Assembly (NCBI GenBank): GCA_032622095.1
Contig: CP136061.1
Coordinates: 83,926,324-83,990,323, forward strand
Direction of reading: 5' to 3'
From: Siphonodentalium dalli
Lineage: Eukaryota; Mollusca; Scaphopoda; Gadilida; Siphonodentaliidae
DNA length: 64,000 bases
Part shown: in pieces, positions 1 to 11,364 of the stretch
Position numbering within the stretch: the first letter of the stretch is position 1
Layout: the number at the start of each line of letters is the position of its first letter
Program-made: the position numbers and the translations under genes
Notes under the pieces: model-generated
The model's database searches: none
Told to the model about the DNA's origin: nothing
What the model saw: only the letters and a program-made list of their open reading frames with translations

Positions 1-964
1 TGTTTGTCAAATATTGACTTTCAAACTAGTGAGTTTTAACACGATCTAAATTTCTGACAGCCCAGCACAAAGTTCAATGATCTTCTCTGGTAATAAAAAG
101 CTTTCTCATTTGTCAGCTTCTGTGCTCGGTTTCGACGTATTACGTATGCTTATCTTGACGCCTGTGAGATACGAATGATGTGATTGCAAGTATGTTTTCA
201 TTGCCTGGTAAGCTGAAAATTTATCTATAATAGCTGAATGTGGATATTGTGTTAATTTGAAACAAGAGAGATAATCCAAAATCAATTTTCATAAAAAATA
301 TATATAATACATTCCCCTCTAATTCGATACCATGTTTGTTTTTTGTGACGAAATAGCATGTTTCGAACAATGTGACTTATTAGTCTTGATGGCACGTGGT
401 CGTCCAGTCAATTCACATTCAATTTTTCTATAATATTGTAATGAAGGAGTGATTGAATTGCATGGCAATGTCATTTAGAAAGGCATTATTAAAGGAAATA
501 AGCTGGCGCAAAATGTTGCACAACAATTTTTATCTGGAGACTGTTCATGTTCTGCAATATTATTGCAATCTGGCTGGGCACTGGGATGCGGATCCCAAAG
601 TTTTCTCCAAAACAGGGAAAATTCAACTGTCATATTTAACTATAATATATAGTAGTTGAATTCAGGATGTTCCTGATCTGATGGTGATTGCATGTATGTT
701 TTCATTGCCTGGTAAGCTGAAAATTGGCTCAGGAAATTAAGACTTAGTGGGTATCAAATCGGAACGGACATCTTTAACGCAAGCCAGGATCTGAGCTAAA
801 ATATTATAACAGTTCTAAAAGTTAGAAAGATCTCTTTGGCTCACGAAAGGGTAGAAAATTCAGGGGAATTCGATATGCAGCGAAACTGAGAAATTATAGA
901 AAACAATATGATGCTGCGTTTTCTTAACGGCATTATGTTTGCCCTAATATTATTATTGACATAG
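1..964. other. non-coding AT-rich DNA with a 44-bp direct repeat
   Basis: No open frame here looks like a protein. A 44-bp segment at 181-224 recurs with about one change at 684-727 (shared core TATGTTTTCATTGCCTGGTA), about 500 bp apart. No target duplication or inverted end is evident. The rest holds nothing I can name. Confidence 0.5.
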
Positions 965-965
965 C

Positions 966-1130
966 ACAGGACCCACCAACAGGTAGTAGGTGATTTTCTG
1001 GGACCCACTAATAGGATCACTTTACCATGGCTGTTGTAGCGGCACAGTAAGTGGTTTTCTGAGGGGCCACTAAGGGACCACTTTACCATGGCTGCAGTTG
1101 TAGCGGCACAGTAAGTGGTTTTCTATAATG
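966..1130 (+). repeat. imperfect tandem repeat, unit about 65 bp
   Basis: Two to three diverged units share the words GGACCCACTAA, CACTTTACCATGGCTG and TTGTAGCGGCACAGTAAGTG. It is a local tandem duplication with no coding frame across it. Confidence 0.65.
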
Positions 1131-1621
1131 ATTTAACTTACCGGTCCTATCGAACGGAATGCAGTGGTACCCCGTAACACTGTTGTAACTCGGCGAACAT
1201 ATCGATTTCTCACCACAGGGAGAGCTGATGCATGGATGTGAGGGTTCCTAGAAGAAGGAATAGTATGTATGTCACTATTGTCATATCCTAATACCAATAC
1301 TGTAGCTGTATGCAACTATTATAGATACATGTTCCTGATTTATACAGAAACTATGAGATTGTGCAAGGGACGTGGTTAGAGGAGTGTCCGCCGTTGACAT
1401 TTTTCAACAATTTAAAACGATATGAGGTGTGTAATTACCAACAAGTAATAATAATGACCAGTTTTATGTAGCGATTAACCAATTACTTGCTCTAACACGC
1501 TTGGTACAATATTACACCAGTCATTTGTATAAGCCAACCAATTAACCGGCTGCAGCCATTGCAGGTGCTGCTCTAGTTTTGTCAGAACATGCTCTGATGC
1601 TCATCAGTATAACAAGCTGAT

Positions 1622-1860
1622 TGGTATTCGTTTAACTCATGAGTGATACGAAGCCAACACAGTACGAGCAACCTTACTCAAGGGTCACAACTTGGCGCGG
1701 GTTTTGAAACAGCGAGCAATTCAACAATTGCATGTCGCTCAAAGCGGCCAAGCCACTGATGTGTGAAGACTCAATGACCGGCGAGGCGCTGCGAACCCAT
1801 ATCGATGTGTTTACAGCGAAGACAAGTCCGACACGCTGACCACTGGACCACAGAGCTCCA
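1622..1860 (-). mobile_element. tRNA-derived SINE, copy 1
   Basis: On the minus strand the head (near 1859) has an A-box-like TGGTCCAGTGG and, about 60 nt on, a B-box-like GGGTTCGCAG, the spacing of a tRNA-type RNA polymerase III promoter. The body matches the plus-strand element at 13782-14030, including CGCGCCAAGTTGTGACC and GGACTTGTCTTCGCTGT. The match to a second copy makes the family real. The exact ends and target duplication were not resolved. Confidence 0.7.
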
Positions 1861-2498
1861 CAGTATTGGTCAACAAGCCGTTGAGGCTCTTATTAAGTGC
1901 TTTCCTCGGAAAATAAATGTTACCCCAGGTATATTGGAATAGATACAAGCGGAATAAAGCAGACGGGTTATGTTTCTGTATGATCCGATTTAGAAAGAGT
2001 TTAGATGAAGGGAATGGAAAGAGAAATTGAGTGCAGGAAATAGACGGAAAGCGCAATTGAACTTACATTTAGTGGCAGAATAAAATTTAATGCCACTGAA
2101 TTTTTGGTAGAATACAATACTTCACACAGAAATAACGGAGAATTAAATCATGTTATATTGTTCTCAATTTTGTCACAAGGCGAAGAAAATTAAAATTAAA
2201 AACATTTCTAGTATGATCACTCCACGACCCATTTGGAGAATATTGCTAACGGCGAGTAGCCATGAACATTTACATCAAGTGAGCTACACATTAACAGTGT
2301 GGGGCATCACGTGGTTTCAAGTTGATGAGTACCACGCATTCAAAATGGCTGAGGCGATCGAAAACGCGATCAGAAACGAGGAAAATGGGTAATAAACAAA
2401 GATATTACATAGTATTTTGTCAGCTACGAGCAGATGCTATACTATTTTCCAAACAAGCTGATACATCATTTGTGTTCAAATTCACATTTATTTGCTGT

Positions 2499-2594
2499 AA
2501 CATTCTGACCAAAGTTGTTTGTCGAAGGATTCTCCAAGATGTATGGACTGGTGTATTCCACGAACCTCTGACTAGCAACTTTGGTCAGAATGTT
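2499..2594. repeat. 96-bp hairpin with perfect 19-bp arms
   Basis: AACATTCTGACCAAAGTTG at 2499-2517 is followed by its exact reverse complement at 2576-2594, with a 58-nt loop. It could be a tiny foldback element, but no flanking duplication was seen. Confidence 0.75.
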
Positions 2595-3344
2595 ATATAA
2601 AAGCACTGAATATATCCGAACAAATAAGGTATCAACTTGTTTAAAACATAAACTAGCATATGCTGGTAACAGTAAAAATGCTATATTTTGTGTCAGTTCC
2701 TCATATATTATGTTATTTGTGCGTTTGTATCAGCCTCGGCCATTTTGTATGCGTGGTATTCACCTCAAAACCACATGATTCCCCGTCGTGATTATAGTCG
2801 AATGCGATTGTTATAGTTCTAATCAGGAATATTTGTTGGACATATTACAGGTACTATCATATTCAATACACAGTGAGATTCCCTATATTTCATTGGAGAG
2901 TGGCGAAACACGCGCGTGATATCATTTGTGTATGGCATAACAGATCTCTTCACAGATCAGAGGTCAGTGACGTGTTGAAGAGTTTCCCACGCATTGTCAA
3001 ACTCAACTATTGTTGGAAAACTTAATACAGGCGATATATCCATAACTCATTTTACTCATCGCAATATTGGAGACATCATCTTCAAGTTTTTATCAGTCAA
3101 CGATATTCGTGACAGATTATTCTTTCGCACCTTGTTGTATTTTTAACTATTTCTAAATACTACGATTCTCACAAACATATACTATGCCAGGAATACACTC
3201 CATATTTGGAAATGGTTTACTACATCATGTTGGGAATGCCATGTCGTTGTAGATATGAAATATAATTGACACATCTAGAGATGTACAACCGTTAGGATTA
3301 TCGTCGGCTTTTCAAAGAGACTGCTCCAAATACACCTTTTGCCA

Positions 3345-3410
3345 ACACCGATAGTAACCGATAATAACCGATAGTAACCGATAATAACCGATAGTAACTG
3401 ATTTACTTTT
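3345..3410 (+). repeat. short tandem repeat, about 20-bp unit
   Basis: Alternating CCGATAGTAA and CCGATAATAA words are repeated about three times with little variation. This is a simple tandem expansion. Confidence 0.8.
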
Positions 3411-4235
3411 CAAAAAGTTTTCCTACATTTGTCTTATTCAAATCGCTCTCCAGAAAAGAAACAGAAGCAGATTACTCCGCTGAAAAATTTTCTCAGATCA
3501 AACATATCACGACAAACGTGATTAGTGTGAGCAGCGAAGAAGGACAAGTACACATGTGACTGTTATTTTCAGTGATTAATTAGGTCATATTAAAGGGATA
3601 AAAGTTCAGATGTTGTGCTTTCTCATATGACATGCACTGTGTTTGGAATTTTGTCATTCCAACTCAGACTTCAAATAGAAGTTTGCAATATTGATTTGTG
3701 CGAATTCCAAAATTGAAAAAAAATATTTCTAACGGAAAGCACACATACCAGGTCTGTTTTATCGGCGTATTCCAATGCACTGTCAGTAGTAATTATTCTG
3801 CCTCCGTTTCCCAGAAAATGGCAGATATGATACTCAGCGATGGAGCTGGCACTACGTTCAAATCAGGTGGCTGGCATTGTTCGGCGATCGCATACATGCA
3901 TGGTGCAGCACACACCACTCCGAGACACCACATAACATTGTTCAGAGCCATATCCCAATTTACTCTTGGCTATACCCCACAGCGATGTGGTCTATGGAAC
4001 GTAGCTGCAACCCTGTTACCCGTAGATAGCTGCAAGTAGTATGTTTGGCTTGTTGTTATTCTTTGGGGTCCACGGTGCACAAAGTAGACATTTGTTTTTC
4101 ATGGCACATTTTTGATTGCGAAAATTGATAAAAATGTAAAACGCTGTTATCAGGGTATTCCCAAAAATATATTATATAATTGTTAGATAATATAGACATA
4201 TATGTTGCATTTTGTATAAAAGTTGTACTTATATA

Positions 4236-4443
4236 TGAATTCATGTTCATTTATTATACAATAGCTATTTTCTTGGACTTTTACATGCACGAAATAGCCA
4301 GACAAACCAGTTCGGCAGAGGTGACCAGGGGGTTTATCAAGACCATTGTAAGATGACAGTTTCCATGAAAACACGATAACAACACACACTACATTAACAT
4401 GCTAATATAGCATAATTCATACCAGTGCATCGACTTAACAGTG
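4236..4443 (+). repeat. dispersed repeat R2, copy 1
   Basis: About 200 bp matches 13145-13345 in the same orientation, with scattered substitutions. Shared words include TTTTACATGCACGAAA, AGCCAGACAAACCAG and ACACTACATTAACATG. The family type is unknown. Just downstream a C-rich stretch resembles the one near 14050, so the repeated unit may be longer. Confidence 0.8.
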
Positions 4444-5613
4444 CTAGTCACATTGGGGTTGTAACCGCTGTACCCGCCCCCCACCCCCCGGGGAGCAGTA
4501 GATGGTTACTGAGTGTTCAGTCTCATCGTGATTATAATTGAAACTAATTCGCTGTCGCATGCGTGTAATTGGATTGAGTATTAGAGGCCATAAATGCTAC
4601 TATAGTAATCACTATGCTTATACAGTTGGTATTTCATATCTGAACCAATGGCTGAAGTTTGTCACATGTTTCGCTGAACTCTATTCCTACATTACCTTCT
4701 TCGACCCTGCTCTCCTGAAAATAAGCTCAGATTGAAATTATTTCAAAAACACAAATAACCCCATATCGGCATTATTTGAATATGAGTTGTGCTCTATATG
4801 AACATAAATCGACTTACCAGATGTACGCTCTTTATAATTACCGGATTCGTCATCTCAGGTTTAAACCTGGTCTACTTAAACCTCTAGGTTTAAACCACCG
4901 TCAGTCAGCTAAATCCTTGGATTAAACCCGAGACCGCAGGCCTAAGTGACGCATTCGTCATATCTGGTTTAAACCTGGTCCAGCCAAACCAGTGGTTTAG
5001 CAGCAGTGTCTCTGTATCGTCGAGATAATTATTCGTACTTGCATAATGCGGACCGCCTCGTTTTATTGATTGCGAAAATCAATAATTACGACAGCGAGCA
5101 TAGTTTTGATTGGAAATGTATACGCGAGAAGCACTCACACCTATAAAGCGTGTGGGGATACGTTTTTGTAAATTTCAATATTTTTTTTGCATTTTATAAG
5201 CTTAAACCGGCAACTAAACCATCTAATTCGGCGGTCCAGCTAAACCAGCTTTACCGAGGCTAAACTTGAGATGACGAATCCGTCTTTTCTTCATCGTGGT
5301 TTAGAATTGTCAAACAATCAGTCAAATGGTGGAGCTGTAAATAATTGTGTGCGTGTCTACGTGGCGACTGCCGACTGGTGTTATCAGTTTTATATCTTTA
5401 TTGCCTCCATTAAGGAGAGTAGTTGTTTATACAACAATATTTACAGTTGGATAATTATCATAATACACAATACAGTTATATACATTTAAGACGATGGATA
5501 TGACTAATCCGTTAATATCAGACAGTCGACGATAAAGTGTTATACCCTCACTAGTAGGCACAAGTGGTATAAAAACAAGGCAGTGTCGATGATAACGCTG
5601 TCCAGTGACACTG

Positions 5614-6154
5614 CTATTTCTGTGTGAATGGGCACAGGTTTACCCCCCCCCCCAGTATGAGGGTCATCATTTGCTGCATAGATAATGAGTCCAGGAAGAG
5701 GTATATTCTGATGCCATATGTGTCAATAATCAGGTCCCAGTAACTATTTCGAATGTGGACTATAACAGCAGCTTGGCACGACCAAAGTACATGCGAAAAC
5801 TCATAGTCAAACCGTGAATCGCACATTCTGCATACAGAGTTGTTGTCGTAAGTTGACTTGTTAAGTAGCAAGGCAAGACTTCTTAGCGGCATCGACAGAA
5901 GTCGGTTTGATTTCAATATCCGCCATATGTTCCACATATCGTTAGGTAGGGGTGACATCGAAGAACAAGAGAGAAATTTGGATTGTCTCTAGCTGATTGA
6001 TGCCAAAAGCACAATAGTCCGCCTCGACACTGGAATGGACGAGTTTCTTCCAGACATCATTCGAAGGGAAGGTACCTTTATCCAGATATAACCGTATATG
6101 GTCAAACAGTTTGTATTTCTCCAACAGGATTTTTTTTTTGCTTGTGGCAATCAC
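5614..6154 (-). pseudogene. LINE reverse transcriptase C-terminal fragment
   Basis: Two overlapping minus-strand frames (5942-6154, then 5614-5958) together resemble the C-terminal part of a non-LTR retrotransposon polyprotein. The first has DHIRLYLDKGTFPSNDVWKK, which parallels a segment of the plus-strand LINE at 8322-10348. The second has a Cys-x2-Cys...His-x4-Cys cluster (CRMC ... HVLWSC), typical of the zinc-binding tail of such proteins. A frame change separates the two and the catalytic domain is missing, so it is a dead 5'-truncated fragment carried inside the 4841-7346 element. Confidence 0.75.
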
Positions 6155-6569
6155 AAATACTTCTACGAATTCATTTGAAAGGTTCAGTGTTTTAATTTTG
6201 ACACCAAAACGATGCTACTGCATGACCAGATATGCTATACACAGTTTGAAATCCAAAACTTATAGTGCTATATGATCAAATTTTATACCTTATTTTGATG
6301 TAGATCATGCCATAAAGCTCTATCTGGCTACGCCCATAAATTCCCATAATTATCTACCAGTTCAAAACCTGGGAACTTTTTTGATTTTCGAAGGACGGAA
6401 ACTTTATATGACATTGAAAAAAACCAACGCATGTAATATATTTCTTTATTAAAAGTTGTCCCTCTGCATGGTTGCCACTTCCAACAGTTCAGATGCCGCT
6501 TCTGGTGTGCACTTCATTAGCAAATTGCCTTTATTTGACTGACCTCTTGGTACAGGATTGACTCGACGA

Positions 6570-6930
6570 TGGAGCCTTTATTCAGCGTCAGAGGGGCCTG
6601 CGACTTTTGCGCACATTTTTGTCATTTGAACAAAATAATTAAATTTAAAACAAACAAATACTAATTTAAATAATTTTGTTTCTTGTTAGATTCAACTCCT
6701 TACTCAATTTAACAACACAATTTTTTCATATTTTTAAATTAAATTTTTCTTATCTTTAAATAAAAAAATTTAAACCTAACGCCGTTTTTACCATCAGAGT
6801 CACCACACCTAATTTGGTTAAAATCGGTCCAGGAGTATGGGAGAACAGTTGCGAACAGACAAACGGACATATAGATAGACAGCTCATATATCCTTTAATA
6901 TATACAGATGTACATGTGATATACCAAATT
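6570..6930 (+). repeat. dispersed retroposon-like tail
   Basis: The words AACGCCGTTT, AGTCACCACAC and TTTGGTTAAAATCGGTCC, followed by ACAGACAAACGGACA, match a segment at 59940-60105 (ACGCCGTT, AGTCACCACACT, TTTGGTTGAAATCGGACC, then repeated CAGA). Such a block ending in CAGA repeats is usual for 3' ends of LINE or SINE families in invertebrates; the family name is not established here. Confidence 0.55.
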
Positions 6931-7863
6931 TTGTCTTTGCGGGTAAAGCGTCATGCAGAAAATCTATCCCAAACAAAGTGATGAACAGCGCGTGGAACTC
7001 GTGTTGAGAGACATGCCCTTTGTCAGATTGATTTAAACCTAGAATGAGATCTGATTAATGGTCAATGAGCGATACTTGTTTCTCAATGAATAAATCCATT
7101 GAGCGCGCGCGCGTGCGTTCGCGATAATTTATGACGTGTCAGTAACTTATATCGGCCTGTCTTTTGTTCCGATTGGTAAGAGGGCAGTTTGGCTGCATGC
7201 TCATATCACCGAATCCAGTTGTCAATTAGCTGGTAACTAAACGACAGAACCCCCCCCCCCCCCCTAGACCCGGTTTGGCTGGAGCGCCAATGTAGATTTA
7301 AACCAGGTTTAAACTCGGAAGTTTAAACCGGTGATGACGAATCCGGCCAAAATGTTTTCACTGTGACACCTACCATACAATGGAATAGTATAAGTGCCCG
7401 ATCGGCTTATTTCAGAATAAAATAAAAGTCCAACATGAACCTATGTGAATATTTAGGTCCAGCTTACAGTCAGGAACGTTCACACCTATTTTCTCGTGTC
7501 GATATTTCCCCGTTTCATTCTGATGTATATATCATGGCTCACTGTGTAAATAATTGTGCTGTACATATACTGCCCGGTTTATACCTCAGGCATATTCAAT
7601 CAGACAATCAAAACTATCTAAATAGCCAAAACATGCATTAATAATAATATTGTATTTGTGTACCAAGTGACTTATAGGCCCTATGGGCCGGATGTTTGTT
7701 AACATAACGTCACTATAATAAATAAATAAATATAATCTAAATCTATAGATAAGGTAGTTTATTGCAATACACCAGTGCAGGCAGATGCAAATAGCATAAA
7801 GTACAAGTAAATTAAACAATACATAATACATAATGCATATGAATATAACGATCAACAAACGAA

Positions 7864-8321
7864 TAAATATCCTACATATGATTCTTAATTAAATCTAAAT
7901 TTCCCATATTTATAATTGTTCTCCTTTGGAAGAATAACCGGATCATTTTGCACGCGGAATTGATAATGACTTTGTCTTCATTTTTAATTATAAAAATGAA
8001 TTTATCATCGCTCATCTTTGTAAAGTGTATGTTATTAGTGTTAGCAAGTCAAGTCATTGTACGCACTCCATTCCATTATGAAATGTTTTTCGGTTTCAAC
8101 ATTTTCCCATCACACATGAGACAAATTCGGTCTTTTATAACGTCTTTGGTTGTGCGTGTCGGCCTTTTCTATAGCTATATGATTGCTAACACGCAGTCGG
8201 GTGAACATTTCCCTTGTCGTTGGTGATCTGACGTGTTTGAGGTATGTTTCTATTTCATATTTGTCTTTGAACGTTCTATATGTGCGTAGTTTATTAGCAC
8301 CATTCTTTTTGTCGTCATCGA
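7864..8321. repeat. left copy of a 458-bp duplication flanking a LINE insertion
   Basis: The sequence is the same as 10349-10806 at all but one position that I can find (G near 8201, A near 10686). It is part of the minus-strand LINE C-terminal region. Its right edge is exactly where the plus-strand LINE begins. Confidence 0.9.
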
Positions 8322-10348
8322 TCGTCTGACGATATGTTATTACTTTCACTTACTATGACTGGGTTACGTAATCTTTGCGACATCTGCTACCGTTACAGCA
8401 CGGTGTGGCGCTATATGTACAACCCATCAAAATGTTCCGTTATTGTATTCAATGAATCTAAGGCGCGTGCAAACAAAACTGACCGTAGATGGCATATTGG
8501 ACCATCTGTAATACCGGAAGTGGAAGAAGTTACCCATCTTGGTATTCCTTTAAATAAGTATGATTTAAATGGTGCATTTGTCGATACAATTTGTCGCAAA
8601 ATCAGGGGCACCTATCTCATGTTATCTAATGCTGGCCTTTACGCCGGTGGGATAACGCCACTGAGCTGTAAGACAATATACGAATCTATTGTCCTCTCAA
8701 AGTCGCTATTTGGCGCAGAATTACTATGGAACCTGGCACATAAACATGAGGAAGCTCTTGAAAAATGCCATAGATTTTGTCTGAAACAGGTTCAGGGTTT
8801 ACCTACGCGTGCTAGAACAGTTATCGTCCATGGGCTCATAGGAGTTCACCCTATTATGAGCTATATAGATAAACGAAAACTATCGTTCCTTAGTTCAATG
8901 TGTAATCTGGAACAAATTAAAACGGCCAAGGAAATTTTCATTTTCCGTCTTTATCAACACGCACTTGCTCCAACTACTTCTTGTAAAAATTTCTCCTCCG
9001 ATATCATGGTAACAATGAATAAATACAAACTGGTAGACTACTTGCGTCTGTATTTGAAGGAATCAGTATTTCCTTCTAAAGAGAAATGGAAACAATTAAC
9101 TAAAGCTCTCATTAATGAGACTGAGAGCGCGGCCTGGTCCGAGAGAATTCATGCTGATAACTCCTTAATTCGATTCTCGAAGATTCAGACCACGTTCGAA
9201 GTCTCGCATCTGTGGAAATTGTGCCGCCTGTTTCCAGAAAATAAATTGTCTTATTACAAAATGGCACAAATTATACAATTCTCCTGCGTTCCGTGTGATA
9301 CAGGTATTTGTTCAAATTGCTCTCGCGCGTACTCCGACTATACATGCGGCATGCAATAGTCCAGTGTTCCTCATTAACGTGTATCCGTGACGAAATTGAA
9401 TTTTCTGTTTTGTGTAGATTTGGAGTTCAAATTTACATACGCTTTGATTCTCTTTCAGATGAAGATAAATTATTATTCTTCTTGACGGCAAAATTTGAAG
9501 AAATTGCCTCTTATGTCGAAGATATCAACGACTTTGCAAATTTCATAATTAATTGCACTTGTAAACTATGGGAAGAATATCATTGCCTCTCTGTTTGAAT
9601 TGTAGTTAAACAATTTATAGTATACGCTAGTAATGACATAATGCTATACATAACTCATAGAATCCATAGAATCCGAAGACACGACAAATGAGTAAATATA
9701 TATACTTGAGTGGTGCTGGGGAAATGGTCGGCTCCGAGTCGGTAAGACTGCACAAAGGCATTGGCGTTTGTGGGTCTTCCAGAGAGAGAGATCCCAGATT
9801 TGGGTCCAACTCCGGCTTGGTCGTCTCGGAGTATGCTATTTCTCTGGTCCCAGTTCTTTATATATAAAGATCTATATAACCGTATAATAACACATCACAT
9901 TTAGCCTGTCGTGGAGAGCCAATTAGATATTTGACCATATGTTTATTCCATTACACGATAACGCTACATTGCCATTCTGGTCGTCTGTCTCTGTCTATAC
10001 ATATAACGAATGTGTGTCTGTTAGTATGAATACTTCATGCATGTAATTCGCCAATGTTTTGTGTGTGTCTGTTAGTATGAATGCTTCTGGGAGTTTGTTT
10101 GTTATAAATGGAAGTCATGCATGTAATTCTCCAATGTTATAGATGTGTGTCTGTTAGTATGAATGCTTCTATGTGTATGGTTGTTGCAAATGGAAATCAT
10201 GTATGTAATTCTCATGTTCACCACTTAGATGATGACTGTAAATATGTTGACTTTTGTTACCTGTTTATGTTCTTATAATTTATATTAATTGTATGCATTC
10301 TCTAAATATCTCCATGAATGGCGGAAATAAAGAATATATATATATATA
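8322..10348 (+). pseudogene. plus-strand LINE fragment, 5'-truncated at the RT active site
   Basis: The open frame begins in register with the active-site Asp-Asp (SDDMLLLS), so everything upstream of the catalytic loop is missing. The main frame (8334-9359) has YNPSKCSVIVFN, which follows the active site in LINE RTs, then the thumb and connection region. The zinc-binding tail appears after a frame change near 9300 and ends near 9598. The 3' untranslated part holds a minisatellite (9990-10215) and ends GGAAATAAAGAATATATA. It is inserted head-on into the minus-strand LINE and flanked by the 458-bp duplication. Similar C-terminal sequence occurs at 5614-6154. Confidence 0.85.
9990..10215 (+). 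repeat. minisatellite in LINE 3' untranslated region
   Basis: Three diverged units begin GTGTGTCTGTTAGTATGAAT, at about 10011, 10064 and 10144, each followed by a CATG-TGTAATTC word. They lie between the last LINE codons and the AT-rich tail. Confidence 0.75.
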
Positions 10349-10806
10349 TAAATATCCTACATATGATTCTTAATTAAATCTAAATTTCCCATATTTATAA
10401 TTGTTCTCCTTTGGAAGAATAACCGGATCATTTTGCACGCGGAATTGATAATGACTTTGTCTTCATTTTTAATTATAAAAATGAATTTATCATCGCTCAT
10501 CTTTGTAAAGTGTATGTTATTAGTGTTAGCAAGTCAAGTCATTGTACGCACTCCATTCCATTATGAAATGTTTTTCGGTTTCAACATTTTCCCATCACAC
10601 ATGAGACAAATTCGGTCTTTTATAACGTCTTTGGTTGTGCGTGTCGGCCTTTTCTATAGCTATATGATTGCTAACACGCAGTCGGATGAACATTTCCCTT
10701 GTCGTTGGTGATCTGACGTGTTTGAGGTATGTTTCTATTTCATATTTGTCTTTGAACGTTCTATATGTGCGTAGTTTATTAGCACCATTCTTTTTGTCGT
10801 CATCGA
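10349..10806. repeat. right copy of the 458-bp duplication
   Basis: This is the mate of 7864-8321, offset by 2485 bp. Here the minus-strand LINE continues upstream without a break (to 10966), which shows that this copy carries the original junction. Confidence 0.9.
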
Positions 10807-10966
10807 AAATATCATTTTTGAAATTATTTACATGTTCTGATTTTAGTCTCTCAATTATAAGTTTGTCGGTGAATCCTATCGTTTTCTTAGACTGTGATAT
10901 ATTGATACCGCTTTTTGCAATATGTGTGTCACACGCTGGAATATTACACGATAGAGATTCTCTTAA

Positions 10967-11364
10967 CCCTTTACCCAACAAACCGGCCAAAAACGGCAAA
11001 ATAAAGCTGCAACAGCCTAAATTATCTTGGGTCTGTCTCAATAAAACCATACAAATATGGATATCATTGGAACCGGCTCATTGACCACATTGTGATGGTT
11101 ACAGTTATGCCCTGTGCCAATGCATTCTCTTATATATGCGAGTCGACCATAGGTCGCCTCGCATATATAAGAGAATGCATTGGCCTAAACACTTTTAACT
11201 TTTAACTTTTAACACTTTTTACCATTTTTTCTTACATTCTTTAACAATTTTATAATTTAAGCCAGTTAAGCCAATGCATTCTCTTATATATGCGAGGCGA
11301 CCTATGGTCGACTCGCATATATAAGAGAATGCATTGGCACAGGGCCGTTCTGTTGGGTAAAGGG
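10967..11364. mobile_element. TTAA-flanked MITE with two hairpins, copy 1
   Basis: The element is flanked by TTAA at 10963-10966 and 11365-11368. Its inverted ends are CCCTTTACCCAACA. A TTAA target and ends starting CCC are features of piggyBac-type elements. Inside are two 69-nt hairpins, 11116-11184 and 11270-11338, each the reverse complement of the other, bounded outside by CCCTGT / ACAGGG. It interrupts the minus-strand LINE. It is the same family as 62661-63093. It has no transposase, so it would depend on one supplied elsewhere. Confidence 0.85.

Larger units (their letters stand above)
1861..4235. other. non-coding stretch with two small repeats
   Basis: Nothing protein-like is seen. 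The longest frame (3698-4039, 113 codons) has no recognisable domain and biased composition. Apart from the hairpin at 2499-2594 and the tandem repeat at 3345-3410, listed separately, the region looks like plain intergenic DNA. Confidence 0.5.
4841..7346. mobile_element. non-autonomous inverted-repeat transposon, 2.5 kb
   Basis: The left end starts CCGGATTCGTCATCTCAGG and the right end, on the other strand, starts CCGGATTCGTCATCACCGG; both run on into GTTTAAAC. A further inverted copy of the end lies at 5261-5282, so 4842-5282 could be a smaller nested relative with 22-bp ends. The words GGTTTAAACC and AAACCTGG recur near both ends. A broken LINE lies inside. The boundary is supported by the interrupted R1 repeat, but no clean target duplication is visible, so I do not assign a superfamily. 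Confidence 0.65.
4570..7480 (+). repeat. dispersed repeat R1, copy a, split by an insertion
   Basis: The flanks 4570-4840 and 7347-7480 together match the repeat at 17190-18935 (shared CAGATGTACGCTCTTTA, GTGACACC, AAGTCCAACATGAAC) and, inverted, 59740-59890. In the other copies the two halves are contiguous at the words CTCTTTA and TGTTTTCAC. The 2.5 kb between them here is therefore an insertion. Confidence 0.75.

Noticed and set aside
3698-4039. 113-codon plus-strand frame
   Set aside because: No motif, no repeat partner, and mixed composition. It looks like a chance frame in intergenic DNA.
7948-8226. 92-codon plus-strand frame also present at 10433-10711
   Set aside because: It is duplicated only because of the 458-bp duplication; the minus strand carries the real LINE sequence.
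10668-11084. 138-codon plus-strand frame
   Set aside because: It is antisense to the minus-strand LINE C-terminus and runs into the MITE. The LINE reading has recognisable motifs and this has none.
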